Below, one piece after another: positions 33,101-45,100 of a stretch of 64,000 bases of DNA. The position numbers were made by a program, and so were the translations under genes. This DNA comes from Paguma larvata (Eukaryota; Chordata; Mammalia; Carnivora; Viverridae): contig CM057834.1 of assembly GCA_030068075.1 (NCBI GenBank), positions 96,923,119 through 96,987,118 of the forward strand. Direction: 5' to 3'. The notes under the pieces are model-generated. The model ran no database searches and was not told the DNA's origin. It worked only from the letters and a program-made list of their open reading frames with translations. The number at the start of each line of letters is the position of its first letter. Position 1 is the first letter of the stretch.

Positions 33101-36100
33101 CGGAAGGCCCTCCAGACCTTTTCCTGGGGGCCCCGGTTCTCCTGAGGAGTGCTGCACCTGCTGTAGCCGAGTCCGAGCTGTGTTCCCCGCCTTACCCTGT
33201 GACCTCTCTCCTTTTTCTTGTTTTTAATGTTTATTATTTTTTATTTACCTCAAAGTTAGCATACGGCGCAACAATGATTTCAGGAGTAGATTCTTTCATC
33301 CCCTCACCCACTTAGCCCACCCCCCTCCCCCAACCCCTCCAGGAACCCCCTGTTTGTTCTCCATATTTAAGAGTCCCTTATGTTTTGTCCCCCTCCCTGT
33401 TTTTACATTATTTTTGCTTCCCTTATGTTCATCTGTTTTGTATCTTAAAGTCCTCGTACGAGTGAAGTCATATATTTGTCTTTCTCTGACCAATTTCACT
33501 TAGCATAATACCCGCCAGTTCCATTACTGTTTATTTTTGAGAGAGAGAGCACGTGTGCGCACGCGTGTGCACGAGTTGGGGAGGGGCAGAGAGGGAGGGG
33601 GACGGAGAATCCGAAGCAGGCTCGGTGCTGACAGCGCAGAGCCCGACTCGGGGCTCGAACTCAAGAACTGTGAGATCGTGACCTGAGCCGAAGTCGGAAC
33701 GCTTAACTGACTGAGCCCCCCAGGCGCCCCTGAACTCTGTCCTTTGTAAGAAAGCTCCTTTAGAAGGTAGCCCCCTCCTTTCCAGTCTGTTCTCTTCATT
33801 GAGATAGAATCCATGTGCCGTAAAGTCACTCTTTTGAAGTGTGTAACTCAGTGGTTCACAAAGCCATGTGACCGTCACCACTGTCGCATTCCAGAACGTT
33901 TTCCTCACAGGAGACCCTGGACCCGTGAGCTGTCACTCCTGCATCCCCCTCCCCCCCAGAACCCAGCGCCCGGCCCCCACGGATCGAGTCTCTGTCTCTG
34001 GACAGTTCCCGTGAGCGGTCCCTCCCCCATCTTCCAGTGCTGCAGGCGCTCCCGTTTCAATCCCAGTTCATGCCCAGCCTCACTGGGTTCTCCTCCGTCC
34101 CCCGTGCGGGAGCCAGAGCAGCGATCGCTGTGCCCACGCTGTGGAGGGCGTGAGCAGGCCGAGAGCCAGAGAGGGGACTCACCTGCGGGGCTGGGCAAGT
34201 GTGGAAACCAGTCCCTCCTCTGATCCGTCCCCCTCCCCCCGAGCCGCCCGCTGCCCGGGGCTGGTACATCGCACCGTGGAACCGCAGAAGGACCTGTCCC
34301 GTTCATCACATCTTGGGGTCTGCACGGAGGATGTGTCATTGTCTCGTGTGCACAGTTACGCTGTGTGTTAGCCGTCCAGTACGGGCCGGGCTCGCGTCCA
34401 TTGCCCAGTCTGAAGGCTTGCTGACCATGTGTGTGTGAGTGTGTGCACGTGTGTGGGGGTCTGCTGTGTCTGTATATGCACACGCATGCGCGCGCGCGTT
34501 TGTGTGTGTGTGTGTGTGTGGCCACCCCTTTCTGACCAGGGCGAAAAGTGAAAATCGGTGACTCCTACACGGAGGTCAAATTTCTGGCCTCGTCTCGATT
34601 AGCACCAGACCCCACATAGGCTGTTTCTGGAACTCTCTCCCGGCCTTATTACTCCTCATCTTGTGGCCAGGGCTACCCCTTGGTCCTGAATCCTGATTGT
34701 TTCTCTGCTCCCAGGACCTTCTGCTTCTCGGGGTCCCCCCACAGTTGCCCCCCAGGAACCCAAAGTCTGTGTGTCTTTCCCTCACAAGCGCCGTCAGCCG
34801 CGCTCCTGACCCCAAGAACGTCCAGATGATGATTGTTCAGGAAGGACACCAAATGACGTGATTCCCCCTCCCCAGGAGCGGAGCCCCTGGTGCCTGCCCA
34901 GGATTCGTCATCCTCTCAGGTGAAGCGGGAGGAGGCCCTATGTGTCCGGGGCCAGCGGGGCCTGGAGGAAAGAGCCATCCCCACGGAGTCCATTACTGGT
35001 GAGCGAGTCCATCACTGGTGAGCAAGTCCAGGAGCCGCCCACGCCAGGGAGGGGGAGGAAGCGCCCAGCACGGTCTGACGGCCCCTGCGTTGTCCGTTGC
35101 GTGTGCCAGGCCGGAGGTCAGAGCTGGAAAGGGAGGAGTGGGACCCAGGGTGGGCACAGAGACACGGTTTCCCGCAGTCTGCCACGCATCGGGCTTAGCT
35201 TGTCCTCTTCCTCGTCTTTGTTGTAGCAGTTTTCAACTATTTTAACTATTCCAGAGGACCTACAGGGTGAGTGTGAGTGTGTGTCCGTGTGCAGAGAGAG
35301 AGAGAGAGAGAGAGACAGACCGATTGATTTTAAGGACTCGGCTTCAGTGATTGTGGAGGCTGCCATGTCCAGACCCGCTGGCCGGATCCCCCCTTCCTTG
35401 GGGGTGCTCTGTCTTTTTTTTTTTTTTTTTTTAATTTTTTTTTAACATTTATTTATATTTGAGAGACATAGAGACAGAGTGTGAGCAGAGGAAGGGCAGA
35501 GAGAGGGAGATGCAGAATCCAAAGCAGGCTCCAGGCTCTGAGCCGGCAGCACAGAGCCCGATACGGGGCTCGAACTCACAGACTGTGAGATCATGACCTG
35601 AGCCGAAGTTGGCCGCCTAACCGACTGAGCCACCCAGGCGCCCCTGCTCTGTCTTTTTCTACGAAAGCCTGCAGCTGTTGGGATGGGGCCCACCCACATT
35701 ATGGAAGACAACCCATGTGACTCAGGGGCTACTGATTTAAATACCAATGTTCTGTAAAAAAAAAAAAAAAATGCATTTACAGAAACATCTAGAATGATGT
35801 CTGGCCAGCTGTGTGGGTTCTGTGGCCTAGGTGTCACAAAATTAGCCCGTCACGAGACCTCATAACATACCGTAGCTCGTTACTTATCCAGAGGCGAGAG
35901 CTCCACAAACCTCAGCCCCCCGCTCAGAGCCTCACACCTGCAGGCGAGTGATCACACGTCATCTGAGTGGAGGGAAGCCTGTTCCCTTGCCGTCAGGCGA
36001 GCTCCCAGATGGCGTCGCGGTATTAGTGTCTCCAAAGAGAGCTTTGAGTGATAAGAAGGCAAGAGAGGGTAAGCGAGGCAAAGTAAGGAGAGGTAGCACA

Positions 36101-39100
36101 CATCTTAGGAAAATCCCAATAAAATGGTGGATCTAAAAGGCGTCCTGGAAGGCCTCATTTTCCCGGAAAATCCCCTCGCGAGGAAAACCTCTGTCCACGG
36201 TGCTGCTCTGTGCTCAAGCGTGAATCTCACCCGAAACAGCGACGTCCAGAAGCACAGAAGGACTCTCCTTCGAAGTCACCGTGAATGACGCTTCCCCCTA
36301 GTATCCACTCGTCTGCAGCGAAAGTTCCAGTAACTGGGGCCAAGCCGACTTAAACCTTGAATTAATTGGCGTCGTTTGTTTATGCCCGAATTTTAGGGAA
36401 ATAAGAGATTTACTCAGAGCACAGACTTGCAGGCCCTCTCGTGTCCCCTGACACCTGTGTTGCTGCGTTCCCACAGACTCCCCAGCCTCCGCCCAGGACC
36501 TCTTGTCCCGGATTAAACAGGAGGAACCCCCGTGCGTCTGGGATCAGCAGGATCTGGCAGAGAGAGATATTCCAACGGACCCCAATTCAGGTGAGCGAGA
36601 CACCAGGACGGATGTCAAGGACGAGGAGGCTCTCTCTGAGTTTTGTAACTGCTGGGAACTTAGTCTGATCACTTTTGGTTAAAGGCCAATGAAAGGCTCA
36701 GAGAAGACAATACAGCGTGTCCCTCAGTTAGCCACTGGGTACAGATTTTGGAATATAACCATTCGTGAAGTACAGAGGGCTTTCCTGAAAGAATCATTAC
36801 GTCGACAATTTATTGCGTCAACGTGACTGACGCTGCAGTTATTTCAGCAATAGCAGTTTTTTAAACAATAAATATAACCAGAAAGGCTTTTAAAAGTCGC
36901 GTATGTTTCTGTGACAGATAGAAAGTCATTTACCTTTTCTGGAATTTTTTGTAAGTGAACACTAGCTAAATCTCTTCCGAGGAACTTCTGGGTAGAGTCC
37001 ATGGATACAGCACAGTGGAGAAGCTTCACCTGTCGGGGGCCTGCACACGCGTGAATGTACGTGTGTGTGCGTGTGTGCGTGTGTGCGTGTGTTTTCACAT
37101 GTGCCTGCAGAGCTCGAGAAGTCCAGTGTCCTCATGTTTGGTAGTGACGACCCCAGGGTCTCAAAGAACTCCGCACGCCAGGAAGACAAGATCAGACATA
37201 AAAGGTAGCATCCTTGGGGCACCTGGGTGGCTCAGTCGGTTAAGTGTCTGACTTTGGCTCAGGTCATGATCTCGCAGTTCATGAGTTTGAGCCCCACATG
37301 TGCACCCCTCTGTGCTGACAGCTCGGAGCCTGGAGCCTGCAGCCTGCTTTGGATTCTGTGTCTCCCTCTCTCTCTGCCCCTCCCCTACTTGTGCTCTGTC
37401 TCTCTCTCTCAAAACTAAGTACACATTTAAAAAATGATAATAAAAAAAAAAAACACTAGACATTCCTTGTTTCAACCTTAGAACTTAAAAAAAAATTATC
37501 TTTGAGAGAGAGACAGACAGAGACAGAGAAACAGAGCATGAGCTGGGGAGGGGCAGAGAGAGAGGGAGACACAGAATCTGAAGCAGGTTCCAGGCTCTGA
37601 GCTGTCAGCACAGACCCTGATATGGGGCTCACATTCAAGAACCGGAAGGTCATGACCTGAGCCGAAACTAGATTCTCAACTGACTAAGCCACCCAGGCAC
37701 CCTGTCACCCTACAGCTTCACAGCGGAGACATCGAAGGGGTCCAGGACAGGAGGGAAAGCCAATCCTTTCTGATAAAGAGCCGGCAGTCTCCACTACAGT
37801 TCTTGTAAGACCTTTGTTCACCACTTCTGCCATTGCCGGTTCTTTTTTTTTTTTTTTTTAATGTTTATTTATTTTTGAAAGAGAGAAAGCACAAGCAGGG
37901 GAGAGACAAAAAGAAGGGAACAGAGGATCCAAAGCAGGCTCCATGCCAGTAGCAGAGAGGCCGATGCGGGCTTCAAACCCGAGAACCATGAGATCATGAC
38001 CTGAGCTGAAGTCAGATGCTTTGACCAGCTGAGCCACCCAGGCGCCCCGACCATTGCTGGTTCTTAAGTCCTGTTACTCATCCCTCAGTCCCGTGGCCGT
38101 CAGACACCAGACTTCCCTCGGGCCCGTTCCGGACCCGCAGGCTGCTTTGGGGCCCAGTGGACAGGTTGGACGATGCAGGTTCAAATCTGGGTTCTGCAGC
38201 CGCACAGACTTTGGGCGAAGCTTCCTCCTCCCCGGCCAACTCAAGAGGTCTCGGGCACCTCAGTGCGGTCCCATCACAGTGAGGGCGCCGGGGAGGATGA
38301 GGACGGCCAGGAACTGAGACAAAGGTGCCAAAACTGCCACGTGCCCTGTGCGCGGGGGCGGCGGGCCCTGCGTGGGATGGTTTTCTGCCCCTCGATGGGA
38401 TGCTCAGCGGGAAGGAACAGAATCTAAGGCTGCCTTCTTTCCACGAACAGAGTCTCTGATCTCAGCACATGACATTTTGTCGTGGATCAAACAGGAGGAG
38501 CAGCCATACCCGTGGGGCCCACGTGACTCAATGGAAGGAGAGCTCGGATTAGACTCTGGCCCCAGTGAGTAACGCGTCCCTGGGGCCCCTGGGTATGCGT
38601 CCACAGGGATGCTTGCTTCCTCGGCCTACCCCCTGACAGGGTGCTGTTCTGTGTCAAAGCTCTATCTCCTTTCCTCTTGGAGGATGGCAGCCATGTTCGT
38701 TTCCTTATGCTCTTTTTTTTTTTTTTAATGTTTGTTTATTTTTGAGAAAGAGACACACACAGAGCGTGAGCGGGGGAGGGGCAGAGAGAGAGGGAGACAC
38801 AGAATCCGAAGCCGGCTCCAGGCTCCGAGCTGTCAGCACAGAGCCCCACGCGGGGCTCGATCCCACGAACTGTGAGATCATGACCTGAGCCGAAGTCGGC
38901 TGCTTAACCCACTGAGCCACCCAGGCGCCCCTCCTAGTGCTGTCTTAACAAGGCACCCCAAACCGGGTGGCTTAGAGCCCCAGAAATGCATTATGTCTCG
39001 GTTCTGGAGGCCAGAAGTCTGAAATCAGGCGGTTGGCAGGGTCATGCCCTCTCTGAAAACCGCCTCGCTGCGGGTGTTTGTGGCAGTGTTTGGCATTCCT

Positions 39101-42100
39101 CGGCTTGTAGATGCATGGCTCTGTCTCTGCCTTTCTCTTCGCATGGCGTTCTCCCTGCGCGTCCGTGGCCTCGCCTAGCCGTCTTCCTTTGAAAACGTAG
39201 TTCAGACTGCATCAGGGCCCACGCTGCTCCACGCCACTCATCTTAGCTTTTTACGTCCAAAAGTGCTTCTAAATAAGGTCACCTTCTAGACCACATCTCG
39301 CCTGACTTGGGTCTCTTGGGTCTTTTCTGAAGTTTCACTTATTGGCCAGTGACCTTAGGCGTATGTTCGTGGATCATTTAACGCTCTTAGCGTCCGGCTG
39401 GCGTTCCTTGCCAGACTCAGCACCATCTCCTTGCTGCCAAGATAGCTGACTTCGTGTCTTCGGGTCAGTACGTTCCCTGTCCGTACTCCTGACACCCTCC
39501 AAGAGCTTAAAATCCAGGGAAGAGCTGAGGACATAGATTACTTTGGATCTGGAAGGCCATTTAAAACAGGCGAGTGGATCCCACTCTCTGTGAGACCAAT
39601 GTAGGCCAGTCTGGAAGAGCAGGCTGGGGCCGGAGGACCGGTCAGGAGAAAGAGCCGGAGAGGAACCGCAGACACTCTTGGTGAAAAGAGAATTTAGGGT
39701 GGTCCTCTTCCGACCTGCCGCTGGGTGGGAGTGAGACGGGGAAGCCAGGGGCCTGACTGAGGACAGGAAGAAGTGACAGCAGTTTTCTGCTTCCTTCCTC
39801 ACGGTGCTCAGGCCGCTATCTCTGGCCCCGAGGGCACAGGTGCTAGCTCACCAAACCCCAAGCCAGGAATTCTGCCCAGTCCTTGGTCCCTCAGTGCGGC
39901 CGCTAGATTTCTCCAAGTCGCCTGGGAGTGCGTGGGCCTGGAGGGGCCTTTTCCTGGAGACCCGTGTGGCCGTCGGAGCGAATTGAGGGGAGTCCATGCA
40001 GAGACTGCAGAGCTTTGCAAGTGACCAGACCATGTTACCACCTCGGTTTGGATATTCCGAGTCCTAGGACTATTTGTCTCGTGTTATTTTCTCTCTGGGA
40101 GGCCTTCGAACCTTGGCGTCTGGGAGGCAGTGCCCGGCGTTTGGGAGACAGGAGTCTCCGGCTATGCTCCTCCTCCCGGCCCGCCGCCAGAGCCTCTTAT
40201 CAGAGGCTTCCTGACTTTCTGCCTGAGTGGGCCTGCCTTCCCCGGGGTGGTGTTGAAATTAGTATCTGGCCTGTGGTATCTTCGAGGTTGAAAGAGTACA
40301 CGTCCTTCGCCAAGGGCAACAGGGTGGACTGTGGGTGAGACGTGGATCCTGTCTTCTGGAGACGGGTTGGGAGTGGAGGAGGTAGTGGGATTAGAGTAAA
40401 ACACAGAGCTCTAGAATGCTCGTCCTTCCCAGCCTCCTTCCCCCAGCCCCGGGGTATGCAAGAAACACCTGGCGTCCTCTGTCTCAAAGTCAGACTTCAG
40501 CCTGACTGGCCACTACATTGTAGTCAAAGGGTTTCCTCAATTATATATGATAGAGAGTGTAAGACAGGAAAAAGAAATCTAGTTCCCTCAAAAGGAAGGG
40601 AATGTTTGTGAGGCTCCATCGAAGCAGGAAGTTCGAGGAGGACTTGGGAGCCCCGTGGCTACCAGATGCTTCTGGAGCGAGTGGGGTCAGGAGCCTCGAG
40701 CCAGACTGCCCTACGCAGATGCCGACACTTACACAATGCGGTTTGAGGGCACACGCCTGAAATTCCCACATTAGCCGCTGCCTGGGGTTAAAGCACTGGT
40801 CCCCACCTTTTTCCGTTTCTGTTACTTAAGCAGCACGCACTTAGTGCCTACTCTGCTGTGCAGTGTTACAAGTAGTAGGAAAGTCAGTGGGAAAGAACAG
40901 GGGTCTTTCCTTACGTGGGAAGGTGCTGGAGCGGAAGCAAGGCTGCATGCTCGGAGGCGAGGACTCGGGGAAAGCAGGCGGGGGGCAGTGGGGGCAGGGG
41001 GAAGGCCTTCCTGGGGAAGAAATGCCCCAGCGTGCCCCCGATAGGGAGAAAGAGCCGACCACGGAGCTGTTAGGGAAGGGAAGGGCAGATGAGGGAAGAG
41101 CAGGGCCGAAGGCCTTGAGGCATTAGGGGACGAGGGTGGAGCCGTAGGCGGGGAGGAAGCTGATCCCATGTGACCTATGGGGCTGAGGTAGAATTTGGAT
41201 TTCACTCTGCTCTGAAAGGGGACCACAGAGGGTTTTAAACAGACAGAAGGTTTTAAACAGATTCGTGAAATAATCTGGTTTACATTTTTTTAAATGTTTA
41301 TTTATTTTTATTTACTTTTGAGAGAGAGAGAAGGGGTGGGAGAGAGAGAGGGAGAGGGAGAATTCCAGGCAGGCTCCATCCATGCTGTCAGCACGGAGCC
41401 CGGGGCAGGGCTCGAACTCACAAACCGTGAAATCGTGACCTGAGCCAAAAATCACGAGTCAGATGCTTAACTGACTGAGCCACCCAGGCACCCTAATGTA
41501 GTTTATATTTTAAAAAGATGAGTTCAGGAACGGACCGGAGTGGGGTGGAGACCTTGATGAAGTTGGTTCGGGCCAGGCGAAGACATAACAACTGGTCAGA
41601 GTTGGGGTGGGAGCAGGCGCACATGCAGAGAAGCAGACGTATTCAGGACAGACTCTGCACGTGTAACCGACGAAGCGTGTGTGGCGGGCCAGGGGTCAAA
41701 CGTGACACCTAGGTTGGGCCCTGAGGAGCTAGGTGAGTGGCGGTGCCGTTTCCTGATTGGGGAGCCCTGGCACAGAGCCAGTGTCCTGTGTAAGTCAGGT
41801 GCTCTACTTTGGGCCTGTAAGGTCCGAGATGGCATCCAACTAGGCAGATGAACATAGGAGTCAAGAGAGAGCTTGGGGTTAGAGTCACTTGGGGTCGCGG
41901 TTGCAGTGACTTCTGACAGCAGCTCCCTGGAATTAGACCACACTTCACAGGTGAAGTGCCCTCCTCCACGAGACTGCTTTGACTTCCCCGACACCAGCTG
42001 CAAGTTCGAGGGTCCCCAGCCCACTCACTTCTGACCAGCTGGCTACAAATCCAGGGGTTCCCATTAGTGGCTGGGGTTCAGTTCCCTAGAACAACTCACA

Positions 42101-45100
42101 GAACTCAGCAAGGCATCTATACTCATGATTAGTTTTATTAGAGCAAAAGGATTCAAATCAGAACCGGCAGAAGGAGAGAGATCCTCAGGACCCATTCTGG
42201 AAGGGTCCTAAACCTGAAGCTTACGTTGTCTCCTCCCTGTAGGATCAGGAGCGTCACCGTCCCTGCACGGTGAGGTGTGACAATACACAGTATATATTAC
42301 CTACTAGAGAAGCTCACCGAAGCTTCTGTGTCCAGAACTTTTACTGGAGTTTCTTCACATACTTAGAAATGGTTCACATCGAACCATTGGAGGTGAGGTT
42401 GAGGTCATTCTCCAGCCTGTTCCCTCTCTCTAATGGCGTGGCTGGTCTTCCTGGCATTGCCAGCTGAGATCCTTGTTGGCTTAAACTATCTAGGCACTCA
42501 CCTTGCATCGCCTCATTAGCATAACGTCAGAGCCTACCTTTGAATAAGAAAGACACTCCTATCACCCTGGAAATGCCAAGGATTCAGAGGCTACCTCCTA
42601 GGAACCAGGGACAAAGGCTTGCTGAATTGTTACACATAGGTTGTTTTAAGGCTGGGGACTCTTAAGAGATCTAGAGAGAGTGTAGACAAAGAACTAGAGA
42701 GGCCCCAGGTGTGAGCCCGGAGGAAATCCAGAGGCTGAGAGAAGAGACTCTCAAGAGAGGGAGAGGTTGACTACAAACACAATGCAACTTGGAGGTTGTT
42801 GGTGACCTTGAAAAAGTTGTTTCAGTGGTGTACGGGAGAGGGGGGGAGAGATCAGTAAAAGCAAGGATAGATAACTCTTCAAGAACGTGGGTATGAAAAG
42901 GAACAAAGATGAGGTAAGATGGTAGCGGAAGCTGGGAGCACCTGGGGTCCGGGGAGAGTGTTCTCTTCAGTTAGGAGACACTGGACCACCGTGCCTGCTG
43001 GGCTGCTCGCCACTGCTTTAGACCCCTGATTCAAACTGCCTTCAACAATGAAGACATTTATTCTACGTAACTAAGAGGTAGTTCAGGTTCAGCCTCAGGT
43101 TGATCCAAGGATGAAGCTACATTATCTGGGATCCGGGTTCTTTCCAGATCTTTGCTCAGCCTCCTTGGAATGGCTGGCGCAAGGTGGCCACAGCTCTTCC
43201 AAGCAGTCACATCCAGACCAGAGGCAAAGGAAAGGCCACCTCTTTTCCTACACTCTCAGGAGCGAGGAAGTGCCCAGAAGCCTCCTCCTCATGTGTTATC
43301 AGCCAGAACGAGGTCACGTGCCTGTGTCGGAATCGGTTACTGGCCAGTGAGGTCCGGGACAGCAGTCGTCAGGCCGGCGGCTGGGGGAGGTGTGATGTAA
43401 TGCCCCCCGAAGCAGGTTGCACCGAGAAGTGGGGCTGGTGCCAGGCTGGGTGGGGGCCCCTTTTGAGATCTGTGCCGTTTCCTCCAGCTGTCTTCAGCTG
43501 CTCGAGCATGGCTGCTGCGTTTGGGCTCCCCAGGCGAGCAGAGCAGAGGCACAAAGGGTGTTTCATGGCCAGTGACCCTGGTGCTGACCGCGGAAGCTAA
43601 GCTGGGGCAGGAAGGGAGGGCAGGGCCGAGTGCATGATGGGAAGATGAGGACAGTGGGTCGATGCGCACACCGACTTGGAAGAACTATCACAGTAGGATT
43701 AGGACGGTTTCCAGCTGGGTTTCCTGGGAAACAGCCGCTGAAATGGAGGCTTCTGTGCACGTGGCTCTTTGGGGTCCTCTTGGGAGTGAAGGGGTGGGAG
43801 GAGCAGATCGGGTAGAGGGAGAAACAAGGCCCTTGGTGCAGCCGCGCTAGAGGCCACAGTCCACGCTCAGTCCCACGGGATTGAAGGCCTGGCACCCCGG
43901 ACAGAGGCCAAGAGAGTTACTCCAGCTTCAGACCCTGGCCAGTGTCCTGGGGAGATGGCTCTCTGCCTTGTCACTTTTTTTTTTTCCTCTAAATTTATTT
44001 ATTTTTGAGAGAGAGACAGAAACAGAGAGCACGCTTGGAGGAGGGGCAGAGAGAGACGGAGATAGAGAACCCCAAGCAGGCTCCACGTTGTGAGCGCAGA
44101 GCCTGACATGGGGCTCGAACTCACCAACCACGAGATCATGACCTGAGCCAAAATCAAGAGTTGAGGCATAACTAACTGAGCCCCCCCCCCCCGCGCCCCT
44201 CTGCCTGGTCGGTTTTGATGGGGATGGAGAGGGCAGGCTGGGCCCGGTGTACTCAGGGGTGTCCCGTAAGGAGGACAGGTCTCAGTCAGACACCGAGGGA
44301 CTTGGGTGGAAGTATTCCAAATGTGGCCTGAGAGATGGCCTCCAGGGACCAGATGGGGCCTGGGCCGAGGATGCCAACCCGGGGTAGGGGGCACGGCTTT
44401 GCCTTCTCTAGTCTTCGTACCAGCCGTTCAGTGGAGGAGGGTCTCCTCCAGGGAGAGAGGACTGTGAACTGGCACCTTAAGGGGGATGGGCTGTGGAGGT
44501 GAAGGAGTAAGAAGACTCCTAAATATAGGGGCCTGAGCCCGGGCCCACTGCTCTGCCGCTCAGAGCCTGGACTTGGTGCCCCTCTGACCCCGAGCTAGTG
44601 GGGAACCCAACGGTGTGAGCAAAAGGCCAGAGCAGTGCTTCCTGGGGAGGCCGACCGGGCAGCTACTTCCACACAGGGGTGCAGAGAGCCCGGGTCACAT
44701 GTGGCCAGGGTGCAGATGGGGTCAGATGGCAGGGTGGTCAGGGGACCGTGCTGCTGTTCAAGTCTGAAGGCCAGTCGCTTAGAAGAAACACGACTGAAAA
44801 TGGCGGCCCGGTTCCGGTCCCCACTCCCTGCATTCCGTTTCTTTAGGCCCCCAGACAGGCTTTCACCTTGGATAAGTGCTGGTAAATTCTTTCCCTCTGG
44901 TCCAGAGATTCTCCTTAGATAAATTAGCATCGAACATCAGAATGTAGTTAAGTTTTAGGATTTCCGGTCAATTCTGCCTTCCAACGTGGCTTCCGCATAG
45001 CACCCTCCCCCGCCCACCCCTGCCCCTGCTTTCTGCAGGTGTTTACTCTCCTAACTGCGTGCTGCCTGCTGGACCCGCTTCTGGCGCTCTCCAGCGGGTG

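Larger units (their letters stand above)
40825..42960 (-). mobile_element. Antisense L2 LINE remnant, interrupted
   Basis: The reverse L2 3' end is near 40830-40870. 'ttggatttcactctgctctgaaaggggaccacagagggttttaaac' and 'ggaggttgttggtgaccttgaaaaagttgtttcagtgg' follow in the order expected for reverse L2. A SINE (41285-41493) and an LTR-like piece (about 41935-42670) interrupt it. Confidence 0.65.

Noticed and set aside
34430..34520. Tandem repeat region considered as a CRISPR-like array
   Set aside because: Simple TG/CG microsatellite in a mammalian intron; no spaced repeats.
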